This document shows, one piece after another, positions 1-6,291 of a DNA stretch of 17,228 nt. Source of the DNA: QHXW01 sp041486185. GTDB lineage: Bacteria; Acidobacteriota; Terriglobia; Bryobacterales; Bryobacteraceae. The notes beneath the pieces were generated by a model. That model worked only from the letters and a program-made list of their open reading frames with translations, did not search any database and was not told where the DNA came from. The stretch covers positions 1 through 17,228 of the forward strand of contig JBGPKX010000089.1 in NCBI GenBank assembly GCA_041486185.1. Direction: 5' to 3'. Numbering within the stretch: the stretch's first letter is position 1; each line of letters opens with the position of its first letter. The position numbers and the translations under genes are program-made.

Positions 1-182
1 CACACTTCACATACTCTCGCCATGAGGACTGAAATCTCCTTCTGAAGTCGTAAATCGTAATTTTAACAAGCAGATGGGGGTGAATGCAAACTGCCCGGTA
101 GTCAGCTAAAATTAGCGCACTACCAACTGCCCATGGTCGCGCGCTCCCGATGGATAGTAACGCACACTCACTTCAGGCAGCG

Positions 183-201
183 TTCCGGGGACGGAAACTG
201 A
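183..201. other. Short string resembling transposon-border sequence
   Basis: The 5' edge (1-231) has no supportable gene. It does contain a TTCCGGGGACGG string at 183-194 followed by AAACTGA. Strings of this kind (GGGGACGGACACT-like) are often seen around REP-associated transposases and similar elements, but no second copy, inverted partner or transposase is visible here. It could be a relic or chance. Confidence 0.12.
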
Positions 202-231
202 GATGCTACGTACCGGACAAGGGCGCTTCCA

Positions 232-675
232 ATGGAGCAAAACTCACTCCCGAGCACTGGTGGCGGCGCGGAGACGATTCTCCTGGTGGAGGACGAGCGG
301 TCGGTGCGCCGTCTTGTGAGCCAGATGCTGCAGCTCACCGGGTACACCGTTTTGGAAGCCTCCAATGGACCAGAAGCCCTTGGTTTGATGGACCATGTTG
401 GGCAGCCGGTGGACCTGCTGCTCACCGACGTCGTGATGCCCTGGATGAACGGCGGAGCGCTCGCCGAGCGCCTGTCGCGCCGGCATCCGAAAATGCGCGT
501 GCTGTTTACTTCGGGATACATGGACGATGTGGTGGTGCAGGAAGTAGTCGCCATGGGTGCGCAATTTTTACCCAAACCATTTACGCTGGACGCGCTGACT
601 CAAAAAGTGCGTCAGGTGCTCGACGAGCCGTGGTACGGACTGATGCTCCGGGGCGGCGGCACGCTGGAGGACTGA
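232..675 (+). CDS. Stand-alone response regulator receiver protein
   Basis: A 147-residue CheY-like receiver domain with no output domain. Visible landmarks are the acidic pair E20/D21 in LLVEDERS, the phospho-acceptor D66 in LLLTDVVMP, the switch residue S94 in VLFTSGYM and the conserved K115 in FLPKPF. This pattern (TILLVEDE, GYTVLEASNG, LLTDVVMP, LFTSGY) is typical of the C-terminal receiver of hybrid histidine kinases. It may therefore have been separated from a kinase, or act as a single-domain phospho-relay partner. No kinase coding is visible in the 231 bases upstream. About 12 residues precede the domain, so the ATG start is reasonable, although no strong ribosome binding site is seen. 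Domain assignment is secure; partner and output are unknown. Confidence 0.85.
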   Translation: MEQNSLPSTGGGAETILLVEDERSVRRLVSQMLQLTGYTVLEASNGPEALGLMDHVGQPVDLLLTDVVMPWMNGGALAERLSRRHPKMRVLFTSGYMDDVVVQEVVAMGAQFLPKPFTLDALTQKVRQVLDEPWYGLMLRGGGTLED

Positions 676-719
676 GCCGCGCCGGCGTCTGTCTCTCGTC
701 TTTCGTCCCAGCAGATTAA

Positions 720-752
720 CCCAGCCGAGTGACCCAGCCGAGTGACCCAGGC
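720..752 (+). repeat. 13-bp tandem repeat with CGAGTGACCCA core
   Basis: About 2.4 copies of the 13-mer CCCAGCCGAGTGA. The 11-bp core CGAGTGACCCA is exact at 726-736 and 739-749. It sits between the receiver gene and the small four-cysteine gene, just upstream of the latter's putative -10 box. The same core recurs near 9413-9480 with different spacing. Confidence 0.75.
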
Positions 753-768
753 CGATCGCGGCGCCTGA

Positions 769-774
769 TATACT
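769..774 (+). promoter_or_regulatory. Putative -10 box (TATACT), possible leaderless start
   Basis: TATACT ends 8 bases before the ATG at 783. A transcript from it would begin at or next to the start codon, and no Shine-Dalgarno sequence lies between. No good -35 is seen. Confidence 0.35.
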
Positions 775-782
775 TCTGTCGA

Positions 783-1076
783 ATGGCGAACCCGAAATAC
801 AAGGTATCCGACAAGCCAGTCCCGGTGTCGGAACTGGTGGACACATTAAGCGACGGCACCAAAGTCAAACGCAGAGTTCCGCGCATGCGCGCCTGCAACG
901 AGAAGGATGCCAAAGGCAAGCTCTGCGCGGGCCATCTGAAGCGCTGGTATTTTTTCGGGGACGAAGTGAAGCGAAAATTCGGACCAGAAGTCGAGATCTA
1001 TCGCTGCGAGCACTGCAAGACGCTCTACCTGCCGAGCCTCGAGGAGCAGCCGCGAACGGGAACGCTGTCTTGGTAG
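783..1076 (+). CDS. Small four-cysteine (zinc-ribbon-like) protein, unknown function
   Basis: A 97-residue basic protein that I cannot name. Cysteines at 38, 48, 75 and 78 (MRACNEKD, KLCAGH and CEHCKTLYLP) plus H51 look like a zinc-ribbon fold, with the CxxC pair near the C-terminus. The first 37 residues are rich in Lys and Val and carry no signal peptide, so it should be cytoplasmic. The frame stays open upstream to a GTG at 729, but that extension would run through the 13-bp repeat, so the ATG at 783 is preferred. There is no Shine-Dalgarno sequence, but a TATACT lies 8 bases upstream. The Cys spacing and the composition support a real gene; the function is open. Confidence 0.65.
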   Translation: MANPKYKVSDKPVPVSELVDTLSDGTKVKRRVPRMRACNEKDAKGKLCAGHLKRWYFFGDEVKRKFGPEVEIYRCEHCKTLYLPSLEEQPRTGTLSW

Positions 1077-1084
1077 CGGGCGGT

Positions 1085-1100
1085 GGCGCGGGCTTGCGCC
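1085..1100 (+). terminator. Weak hairpin after the four-cysteine gene
   Basis: GGCGC (1085-1089) pairs with GCGCC (1096-1100) across a six-base loop, 9 bases after the stop codon. No T-run follows, so it is at best a weak terminator. Confidence 0.3.
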
Positions 1101-1621
1101 TGCTTAGAAAACCGCGCCGTGAGGAAAGCCGGTGGCTTCTAAAAAGAAAAACCGCACCGGAGAGCTCCAGACTTTCCTGAGCCATACTCCGATGCGGCCC
1201 GCCCTTTTCGAGCTGGGATCCGGCGGCGGGCTACTTGGTACCCGCTTCCATTTCTGGTCAAGGTCCGCGTCCGATTTCCCCGCACCAAAAACGCCAGATA
1301 ACTACCGCAACCAAGATCCCTGGTGAGAAGTTGAAGTCCGCATAAAAAAACCCCTCTGTTGCAACCAGCAAACGATCCAAATCGCGAGCACTAAACAAAT
1401 ACAAAACATCGGGCTCCCGCAAGCACGCTGTTTTTCTTGCCCGCTTCCGTCTCGCCTGCCTGTTGCAGCAGAGGGCAGGTTACAAAGTTACTTCGCCAAT
1501 TCGGGAAGGAAAGAGCAAGCGTGAGGCCAAGCAACACTAGCTGTAATGCATTGATTCTTCAGGGCGAGGGTGTCGACGGGTGGTCAGTCTTTGGGGCGGC
1601 GTGGTGCGGGGCTGTGGCGCT
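1101..1621. other. Gene-poor gap with one hairpin
   Basis: No convincing gene lies here. A 64-codon GTG-started frame at 1132-1326 has no recognisable features. The stretch around 1340-1420 is A-rich compared with its surroundings. CCTGCC at 1455-1460 can pair with GGCAGG at 1474-1479 across a 13-base loop, without a following T-run. A TGTAAT at 1542-1547 could be a -10 box for the downstream secreted protein, but no matching -35 was found. Confidence 0.5.
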
Positions 1622-3055
1622 ATGACACAATCGGGGTTCATGTCCCGATGGCCTTGGGTGGGTTCCCTTTTTGTTCTCATGATGATGGTTTTGCCGGTCG
1701 GGGCACAGAGCCAGGAAGAAAGCCTGCGCATCTACACCGAGCATCCCCGCCTGTTTCTGGGCTCGCACCACTTGCAACTATTGCAGAAAGAGAAGGAGCG
1801 GCGATCGCTGCGCTGGCAGCAATTCGAGCTTTTGATGGCGGGTCACGCGCCCATGCCCGAGCCGGGTTTCGCGGGCGCGTTGTATTACAGAGTTGCCGGA
1901 GATCAGGCTAGCGGCCGCGCCGCGGTGACCTGGGCTCTAGGGCCGGGAACGGACCTGCGCCAGCTCGCGCTGGTATTCGACTGGTGCCAGGACCTGCTTT
2001 CGCCGTCGCAATCGCGCGCGCTTGCGTCCAAGCTGGCCAAAGGCCTCGGGCAATCGAGTGGTCAGCGGTCCATCCCCGCGGCACGCTCGCGAATACTGGC
2101 GGCGATCGCGCTGGCCGATCATCTTCAGGAAGTTTCCCAGCGCGAGCTGGAGCGCGTGATCCAGAACTGGTGGCGCGGCGAAATTGCGCCGGCGCTGCAA
2201 GCCGGTCACGATGTGGTCCCGCACGACGATTACTACGCGCTGTTCGAACTGCTGCACGCCGTGCGCGACAATCTCAATATCGATCTGCGCGAATCGGCGC
2301 CGGTGTTCTTCAAAACGCTTCCTATTTACGATCTGGTGAGCTATTATCCGGCGACCTATCCTGCGCCCGAAGGCGAGTACCGCATTCCGGCGTCGAAGGG
2401 CGCGGGCGAGCCCGACGTGCGCCGCGCCACGATGTCGCGGGCGGCCGAGCTGGCCATGGTCCCGTACGATACCAACGCGCCCGAAAGCCAGATCCTGCAG
2501 GGCTGGCTCACGCACGATAATTTTCTGCTGCGCAGCACGCTGGGCACGCCGTACGAGTTCCTGTGGGCCAATCCGTACCACCCCGGCTTGAGCTATTATC
2601 TGGCGCCGCTGGTGTTTCACGACGAGACGTTCGGGCGCCTGTTCATTCGCTCCAGCTGGGATGAATCGGCGCGCTGGCTGGGATATTTCGATGGCGAGCT
2701 GCAACTATTCGAAAACGGCAGCGTGACGGTGTTGAATGCGGCGCTAGCCTCGGAACCGATGTCGCTGGACACGGCGGTGGTCCTTTTCGGCAAGAACGCC
2801 CAAAAGTTCCAGACCATTCTCAACGAGGAGGAAGAAGTGTTCGTCCTGGGCCTGAAACCGCGGCGCACGTATCAGATCGAGGTGGATGATGAGGAAATGA
2901 CCGAGGGGAGCACGGACTCCGGTGGAATCCTCGAACTGAAACTGCCGCATAAAGTCCAGATCGGCGTGCGGCTGCGCGACGTGCGTCCGGCTACGCCGAA
3001 GGCGGCAAAAGTTGCTGCAAGTGATGGCGCAGGTGCTGCAGGTAGTCCTCAATAA
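1622..3055 (+). CDS. Secreted protein of unknown function, heparinase II/III-like N-terminus
   Basis: A 477-residue exported protein. The N-terminus has a signal peptide: a basic residue, a hydrophobic stretch (VGSLFVLMMMVLPV) and a likely cut after VGA before QSQEE. The mature start (YTEHPRLFLGSHHLQLLQKE) resembles the opening of heparinase II/III and alginate lyase-like alpha/alpha-toroid proteins, where HPRLFL is a common pattern. The helix-rich middle (QLALVFDWCQDLL, ELLHAVRDNLNIDLRE) fits a toroid and the later part looks beta-rich. No catalytic residues could be assigned, so polysaccharide lyase activity is only a guess. Another in-frame ATG lies at 1640 and a GTG at 1580; 1622 or 1640 gives a normal signal peptide. 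The low-complexity C-terminal tail overlaps the convergent DinB-family gene by 65 bp. Confidence 0.6.
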   Translation: MTQSGFMSRWPWVGSLFVLMMMVLPVGAQSQEESLRIYTEHPRLFLGSHHLQLLQKEKERRSLRWQQFELLMAGHAPMPEPGFAGALYYRVAGDQASGRAAVTWALGPGTDLRQLALVFDWCQDLLSPSQSRALASKLAKGLGQSSGQRSIPAARSRILAAIALADHLQEVSQRELERVIQNWWRGEIAPALQAGHDVVPHDDYYALFELLHAVRDNLNIDLRESAPVFFKTLPIYDLVSYYPATYPAPEGEYRIPASKGAGEPDVRRATMSRAAELAMVPYDTNAPESQILQGWLTHDNFLLRSTLGTPYEFLWANPYHPGLSYYLAPLVFHDETFGRLFIRSSWDESARWLGYFDGELQLFENGSVTVLNAALASEPMSLDTAVVLFGKNAQKFQTILNEEEEVFVLGLKPRRTYQIEVDDEEMTEGSTDSGGILELKLPHKVQIGVRLRDVRPATPKAAKVAASDGAGAAGSPQ

Positions 3056-3443
3056 GGAATTGCAAATCGACGTCGCCGCCCGGGGATTTCCAAACGTGCT
3101 TGGCCGCGCGCGCATCGGCGTGCCGCACGACGTGCGCCAGATGCCGGTTGTAGGCCAGCCAGAGATCCACTAGGTCGCGCCAGTTTCGGCCCGTGTAGTT
3201 CTGGGTCCGCACCCATTCGGTCTGGCGGTATGACGGGAGCACGAGGCCGTCTTCGTGCTGTAACCGCACGAAACGCTGATGATTGTTGGCCGCCGAATCG
3301 ATCAGATGCCCGAGTATTTCCTTCTTTGACCATTTGCCGGGGCCAAGACTCTGGCCAGCCGCCTGCTCGCTGATGGCGAGTAAGCGGGCCCGCGAAGCGT
3401 CGAGAGTCCGGTCGAGTTCGGAAGCGACTTCTTCTGCCGTCAT
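2991..3443 (-). CDS. DinB-family protein (putative metal-dependent enzyme)
   Basis: A 150-residue protein of the DinB/YfiT four-helix-bundle superfamily, to which bacillithiol/mycothiol transferases and stress proteins belong. Family marks are PGKWSKKEILGHLIDSA near residues 35-50 with the metal ligand H46, and a C-terminal YLQHLRHHLQQL with H137 and H141 as likely further ligands. The start is set at the ATG at 3443. A longer GTG frame from 3512 adds residues that do not look like the family. There is no Shine-Dalgarno sequence, but TATGAT on the same strand lies 6 bases upstream. The 3' end overlaps the convergent secreted-protein gene. The substrate is unknown. Confidence 0.85.
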   Translation of the reverse strand: MTAEEVASELDRTLDASRARLLAISEQAAGQSLGPGKWSKKEILGHLIDSAANNHQRFVRLQHEDGLVLPSYRQTEWVRTQNYTGRNWRDLVDLWLAYNRHLAHVVRHADARAAKHVWKSPGGDVDLQFLIEDYLQHLRHHLQQLLPPSA

Positions 3444-3449
3444 GGCGAG

Positions 3450-3455
3450 ATCATA
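3450..3455 (-). promoter_or_regulatory. Putative -10 box (TATGAT) of the DinB-family gene
   Basis: On the minus strand TATGAT is followed by six bases and then the ATG at 3443. A leader would be absent or nearly so, and no Shine-Dalgarno sequence is visible. No clear -35 at 16-18 bp. Confidence 0.3.
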
Positions 3456-3656
3456 GCATCGGGCCCTTGCGAATCCGACAGGTTTACGGTAAGGCTCGCG
3501 CTTCAACCTCACAAACCAATCGGCGCTTGCTTCGTCAAGGGGAAAGTGAGATAACTTGGCGCAGACGGAAGGGCAAACACTTTTGCCTGTCCCTTGTGCA
3601 TGAACTGAGAAATGGACAGGCAGGAATGCCCGTCCTACCTGCGAGAGGAGAGTACC

Positions 3657-4622
3657 ATGTCTTGTCCGGATTGCGATGGCGTTGCCCGTCGAGAATTCCT
3701 GAAGACCGCAACCCTGGGAGGCGCGGGCCTCGTGACCGCGAGTGCCTTGGGCGCGGCGAGCCGGTTTACCGGTTCTTCAGAGACGCTGGTCACCACGCTC
3801 TACAAGAGCCTGACCGCGGAACAGAAACAGAAAATCACCTTCCCGTTCGACGATCCGCTGCGCTCGAAGGTGGACAACAACTGGATGATCACGCCGTTCA
3901 AGATCGCCCAGTTCTTCACGGCCGATCAGCAGGCCATGATCGACGAGATCTTTCGCGGGCTGCATAATCCGGAGTTTATCGACAAGGTGATGTACCACAT
4001 GCAGGAGGACGCGGGCGGGCTGGGCGAGTACTCGGTCGCGCTGTTCGGCACGCCGGGCACGGGCAAGTTCGAATTCGTGCTTGCCGGGCGGCATTGTACG
4101 GTGCGCTGCGACGGCGATTCGGTGGAAGGCGCGGCGTTCGGCGGCCCGATTTTCTACGGCCACGCGTCGCAGAGCTTCAACGAAGCGCCGGATCATCCTA
4201 AGAACGTCTATTGGTACCAGGCCAAGCGCGCTAATCAGGTGTTTCAGGCGCTTGACGGCAAGCAGCGCACGATGGCGCTTTTGGGCGATCCGCGCGAAGA
4301 GAAGGCCACGGCCACCGTCGCGCTCAAGAAACCGGGTGAGCCGATTCCGGGCTTGCCGGTGGCGGATATGACGCGCGATCAGCGGGAGCTGGTCGACAAA
4401 GTGCTGGCCGACCTGCTGCTGCCGTTCCGCAAAAAGGACGCCGACGTGGCCATGAAGTACATTCGCCAAAATGGCGTTGAAAAGCTGACCATGTCGTTCT
4501 ACAAGAATCTGGACATCGGCAATGACGGCGTCTGGGATGTGTGGCAGCTCGAGAGCCCGACGATGATCTGGTACTTCCGCGGGGCGCCGCACGTGCATAC
4601 TTGGGTGAATATCCGGGCGTAA
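3657..4622 (+). CDS. Tat-exported DUF3500-family protein
   Basis: A 321-residue protein with a twin-arginine signal (RREFLK at residues 11-16, then a Gly/Ala-rich hydrophobic stretch), so probably exported folded, with a cofactor or metal. The body matches the DUF3500 pattern: ITFPFDDPLRSKVDNNW early, then FKIAQFFTADQQAM, the central FGTPGTGKFEFVLAGRH and the C-terminal WQLESPTMIWYFRGAPHVH. Family function is unknown. The start at 3657 is supported by a purine-rich GAGAGGAGAG just before it; the frame is open upstream to 3612 but that would spoil the signal. An oddity is the CPDCDG pair of cysteines at residues 3-6, ahead of the arginines. Family call from memory of the conserved motifs. Confidence 0.7.
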   Translation: MSCPDCDGVARREFLKTATLGGAGLVTASALGAASRFTGSSETLVTTLYKSLTAEQKQKITFPFDDPLRSKVDNNWMITPFKIAQFFTADQQAMIDEIFRGLHNPEFIDKVMYHMQEDAGGLGEYSVALFGTPGTGKFEFVLAGRHCTVRCDGDSVEGAAFGGPIFYGHASQSFNEAPDHPKNVYWYQAKRANQVFQALDGKQRTMALLGDPREEKATATVALKKPGEPIPGLPVADMTRDQRELVDKVLADLLLPFRKKDADVAMKYIRQNGVEKLTMSFYKNLDIGNDGVWDVWQLESPTMIWYFRGAPHVHTWVNIRA

Positions 4623-4632
4623 GAGAAAATTC

Positions 4633-4660
4633 AGGAGCCGGAGGACAGGAGTCAGGAGCT
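4633..4660 (+). repeat. Four copies of a 7-bp CAGGAG-type repeat
   Basis: Consecutive heptamers CAGGAGC, CGGAGGA, CAGGAGT, CAGGAGC fill the gap between the DUF3500 gene and ruvB. Three of the four are one base from each other. No function is evident. Confidence 0.6.
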
Positions 4661-4712
4661 CCCTGGCGATTCGGGTGCTACTGCGCGCGCGGTCATTGTA
4701 AGCTGAGAGCAC

Positions 4713-5741
4713 ATGGCTGACAACCGGATTGTATCGGCCGCTCCGCTGGAAGAAGAGGCGCAGTTCGAGGCGGGGCTGCGACCGCGGCGTCTCGCCGATT
4801 TTACCGGGCAAAGCAAGCTCAAAGAGAATCTGGCCATCGCCATCGCGGCGGCCCGCCAGCGCGGCGAAGCCATGGACCACGTGCTGCTCTATGGACCGCC
4901 GGGCCTGGGTAAGACGACGCTTGCGGCCATCATCGCCGAGGAACTCGAAGTCGAGTTTCAGCAGACTTCCGGGCCGATCCTGCAAAAAAAGCTCGATCTC
5001 ACCGGCATTTTGACCAACATCAAGCAGCGCCAGGTTTTCTTCATCGATGAGATTCACCGGCTGCTACCGGACGTCGAAGAAATTCTCTACGCGGCCATTG
5101 AGGATTTTCGCGTGGACATCCTGATCGGGGCCGGGCCGGGCGCGCGTACGCACTCGATCAACATTCCTAGGTTCACGGCCATTGGTGCGACGACACGTCA
5201 GGGACTGGTGAGCGGTCCGTTGCGCGGTCGCTTTGGCCTGGTGCTGCGGCTGAATCACTACGATGTCGCCGAGCTGAAGCAGATCGTGCACCGGTCGGCC
5301 AGGCTGCTGAATGTCGAAATCGACGAGGAAGGCGCCGACGAAATCTCACGCCGCAGCCGGGGCACGCCGCGCATTGCCAACCGGCTGCTGCGGCGCGTGC
5401 GGGACTATGCCCAGGTGCGGGCCGATGGACGCATCACGCGCGCGGTGGCGGAGACGGCGCTCGATCTGCTGGAAGTGGACCGCTTTGGATTGGACGAGAT
5501 CGACCAGAAGATCATGCTCACGGTCCTCAGGAATTACAGCGGCGGGCCGGTGGGCGTGAACACGATTGGAGCGTCCATCGGCGAGGAGCCGGACACCATC
5601 GAGGAGGTCTACGAGCCGTACCTGATCCAGCTTGGGTTTCTGCACCGAACGCCTCGCGGGCGCGTGGCCACCGACAGCGCGTTCGACTACTTCAAAGTGC
5701 CGCGCCGGTTGCGCCAGGGCGAGCAGCCGGCTCTTTTTTAG
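4713..5741 (+). CDS. ruvB: Holliday junction branch migration ATPase RuvB
   Basis: A 342-residue AAA+ motor that, with RuvA, drives branch migration of Holliday junctions in recombination and repair. Visible in order: the N-terminal LRPRRLADFTGQ; Walker A GPPGLGKTT at 61-69 with K67; Walker B FFIDEIHRL with D112/E113; sensor 1 FTAIGATTRQG near 155-164; the GPLRGRFG arginine-finger region near 168-175; and the C-terminal winged-helix region (GPVGVNTIGASIGEEPDTIE). Length is normal for the family. The ATG at 4713 follows a weak GAGAG. ruvA and ruvC are not in the window. folK starts 6 bases after the stop, so the two are probably co-transcribed. Confidence 0.97.
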   Translation: MADNRIVSAAPLEEEAQFEAGLRPRRLADFTGQSKLKENLAIAIAAARQRGEAMDHVLLYGPPGLGKTTLAAIIAEELEVEFQQTSGPILQKKLDLTGILTNIKQRQVFFIDEIHRLLPDVEEILYAAIEDFRVDILIGAGPGARTHSINIPRFTAIGATTRQGLVSGPLRGRFGLVLRLNHYDVAELKQIVHRSARLLNVEIDEEGADEISRRSRGTPRIANRLLRRVRDYAQVRADGRITRAVAETALDLLEVDRFGLDEIDQKIMLTVLRNYSGGPVGVNTIGASIGEEPDTIEEVYEPYLIQLGFLHRTPRGRVATDSAFDYFKVPRRLRQGEQPALF

Positions 5742-5747
5742 TGCTTC

Positions 5748-6248
5748 GTGAAGACCGTTTACCTCGGGTTAGGTTCCAATGTCGGCGAACGTGAAGAGAT
5801 GCTGCAGGCGGCCATCGACCGGCTGCACTCGCCCGAGCTGCGCATCAAGCGCGTCTCATCGGTCTACGAAACCGAGCCGCAGGGGAGGCGCAACCAGCGC
5901 TGGTTCCTGAACCTGGTGGCGGAAGCGGAGACCGATCTGTTTCCGCGGCAACTGCTGGGCCGCATCGCCAAAATCGAGCGGCAACTGGGGCGGCGGCGCA
6001 TGCTTGCCAACGGCCCGCGCACCATCGACATCGACATTCTTTTTTTCGGCGGCTTTACCGTGGAAACGCGGGACCTGACCGTTCCGCACCCGCGCCTCGC
6101 CGAGCGCCGTTTCGTGCTCGCGCCCATGGTGGAGTTGGCCCCCGATTTGCGCGACCCGGTGACGCGGCGCACCATGCGCGAGCTACTTCCGGCGACGGCG
6201 GGGCAGGAGATAAGGAAGGTAGACGTCAAGATAGCGGTGCGGGAATGA
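5748..6248 (+). CDS. folK: 2-amino-4-hydroxy-6-hydroxymethyldihydropteridine pyrophosphokinase (HPPK)
   Basis: A 166-residue enzyme of folate synthesis that transfers pyrophosphate from ATP to 6-hydroxymethyl-7,8-dihydropterin. Family marks are YLGLGSNVGERE at 5-16, VSSVYETEPQG at 36-46, RWFLNLVAE at 51-59, the signature GPRTIDIDILFFGG at 89-102 with Mg ligands D94 and D96, and VPHPRLAERRFVLAPMVEL at 112-130. It starts with GTG six bases after ruvB, with no gap for its own promoter, so translation from the ruvB transcript is likely. No other folate genes are nearby. Confidence 0.95.
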   Translation: MKTVYLGLGSNVGEREEMLQAAIDRLHSPELRIKRVSSVYETEPQGRRNQRWFLNLVAEAETDLFPRQLLGRIAKIERQLGRRRMLANGPRTIDIDILFFGGFTVETRDLTVPHPRLAERRFVLAPMVELAPDLRDPVTRRTMRELLPATAGQEIRKVDVKIAVRE

Positions 6249-6278
6249 AACTGGTCCAGCGAGAGGCGCAGTGGGTAT

Positions 6279-6284
6279 CATACT
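6279..6284 (+). promoter_or_regulatory. Putative -10 box (CATACT) before the M13 peptidase gene
   Basis: CATACT (with TATCAT overlapping it just upstream) ends 7 bases before the ATG at 6292, a spacing that would give a leaderless message. Alternatively the sequence is part of the coding region if the GTG at 6271 is used. Confidence 0.25.
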
Positions 6285-6291
6285 AAGCATC

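Noticed and set aside
183..201. TTCCGGGGACGG string as a transposon end
   Set aside because: A single short copy with no partner repeat or transposase; too little to call a mobile element.
1132..1326. 64-codon GTG-started frame in the gap after the four-cysteine gene
   Set aside because: No ribosome binding site, no recognisable motif, and composition like intergenic DNA.
1455..1479. CCTGCC/GGCAGG hairpin as a terminator or small RNA
   Set aside because: No T-run, no adjacent gene end and no promoter in the right place; noted only as structure in the gap.
1937..2704. Minus-strand open frame (255 codons) opposite the secreted protein
   Set aside because: No motifs, Arg-rich, and opposite a gene with signal peptide and normal composition.
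3777..5057. Long minus-strand open frame (426 codons) antisense to the DUF3500 gene and ruvB
   Set aside because: It lies wholly opposite two well-supported genes, is full of Arg/His/Leu runs typical of antisense frames in GC-rich DNA, and matches no family.
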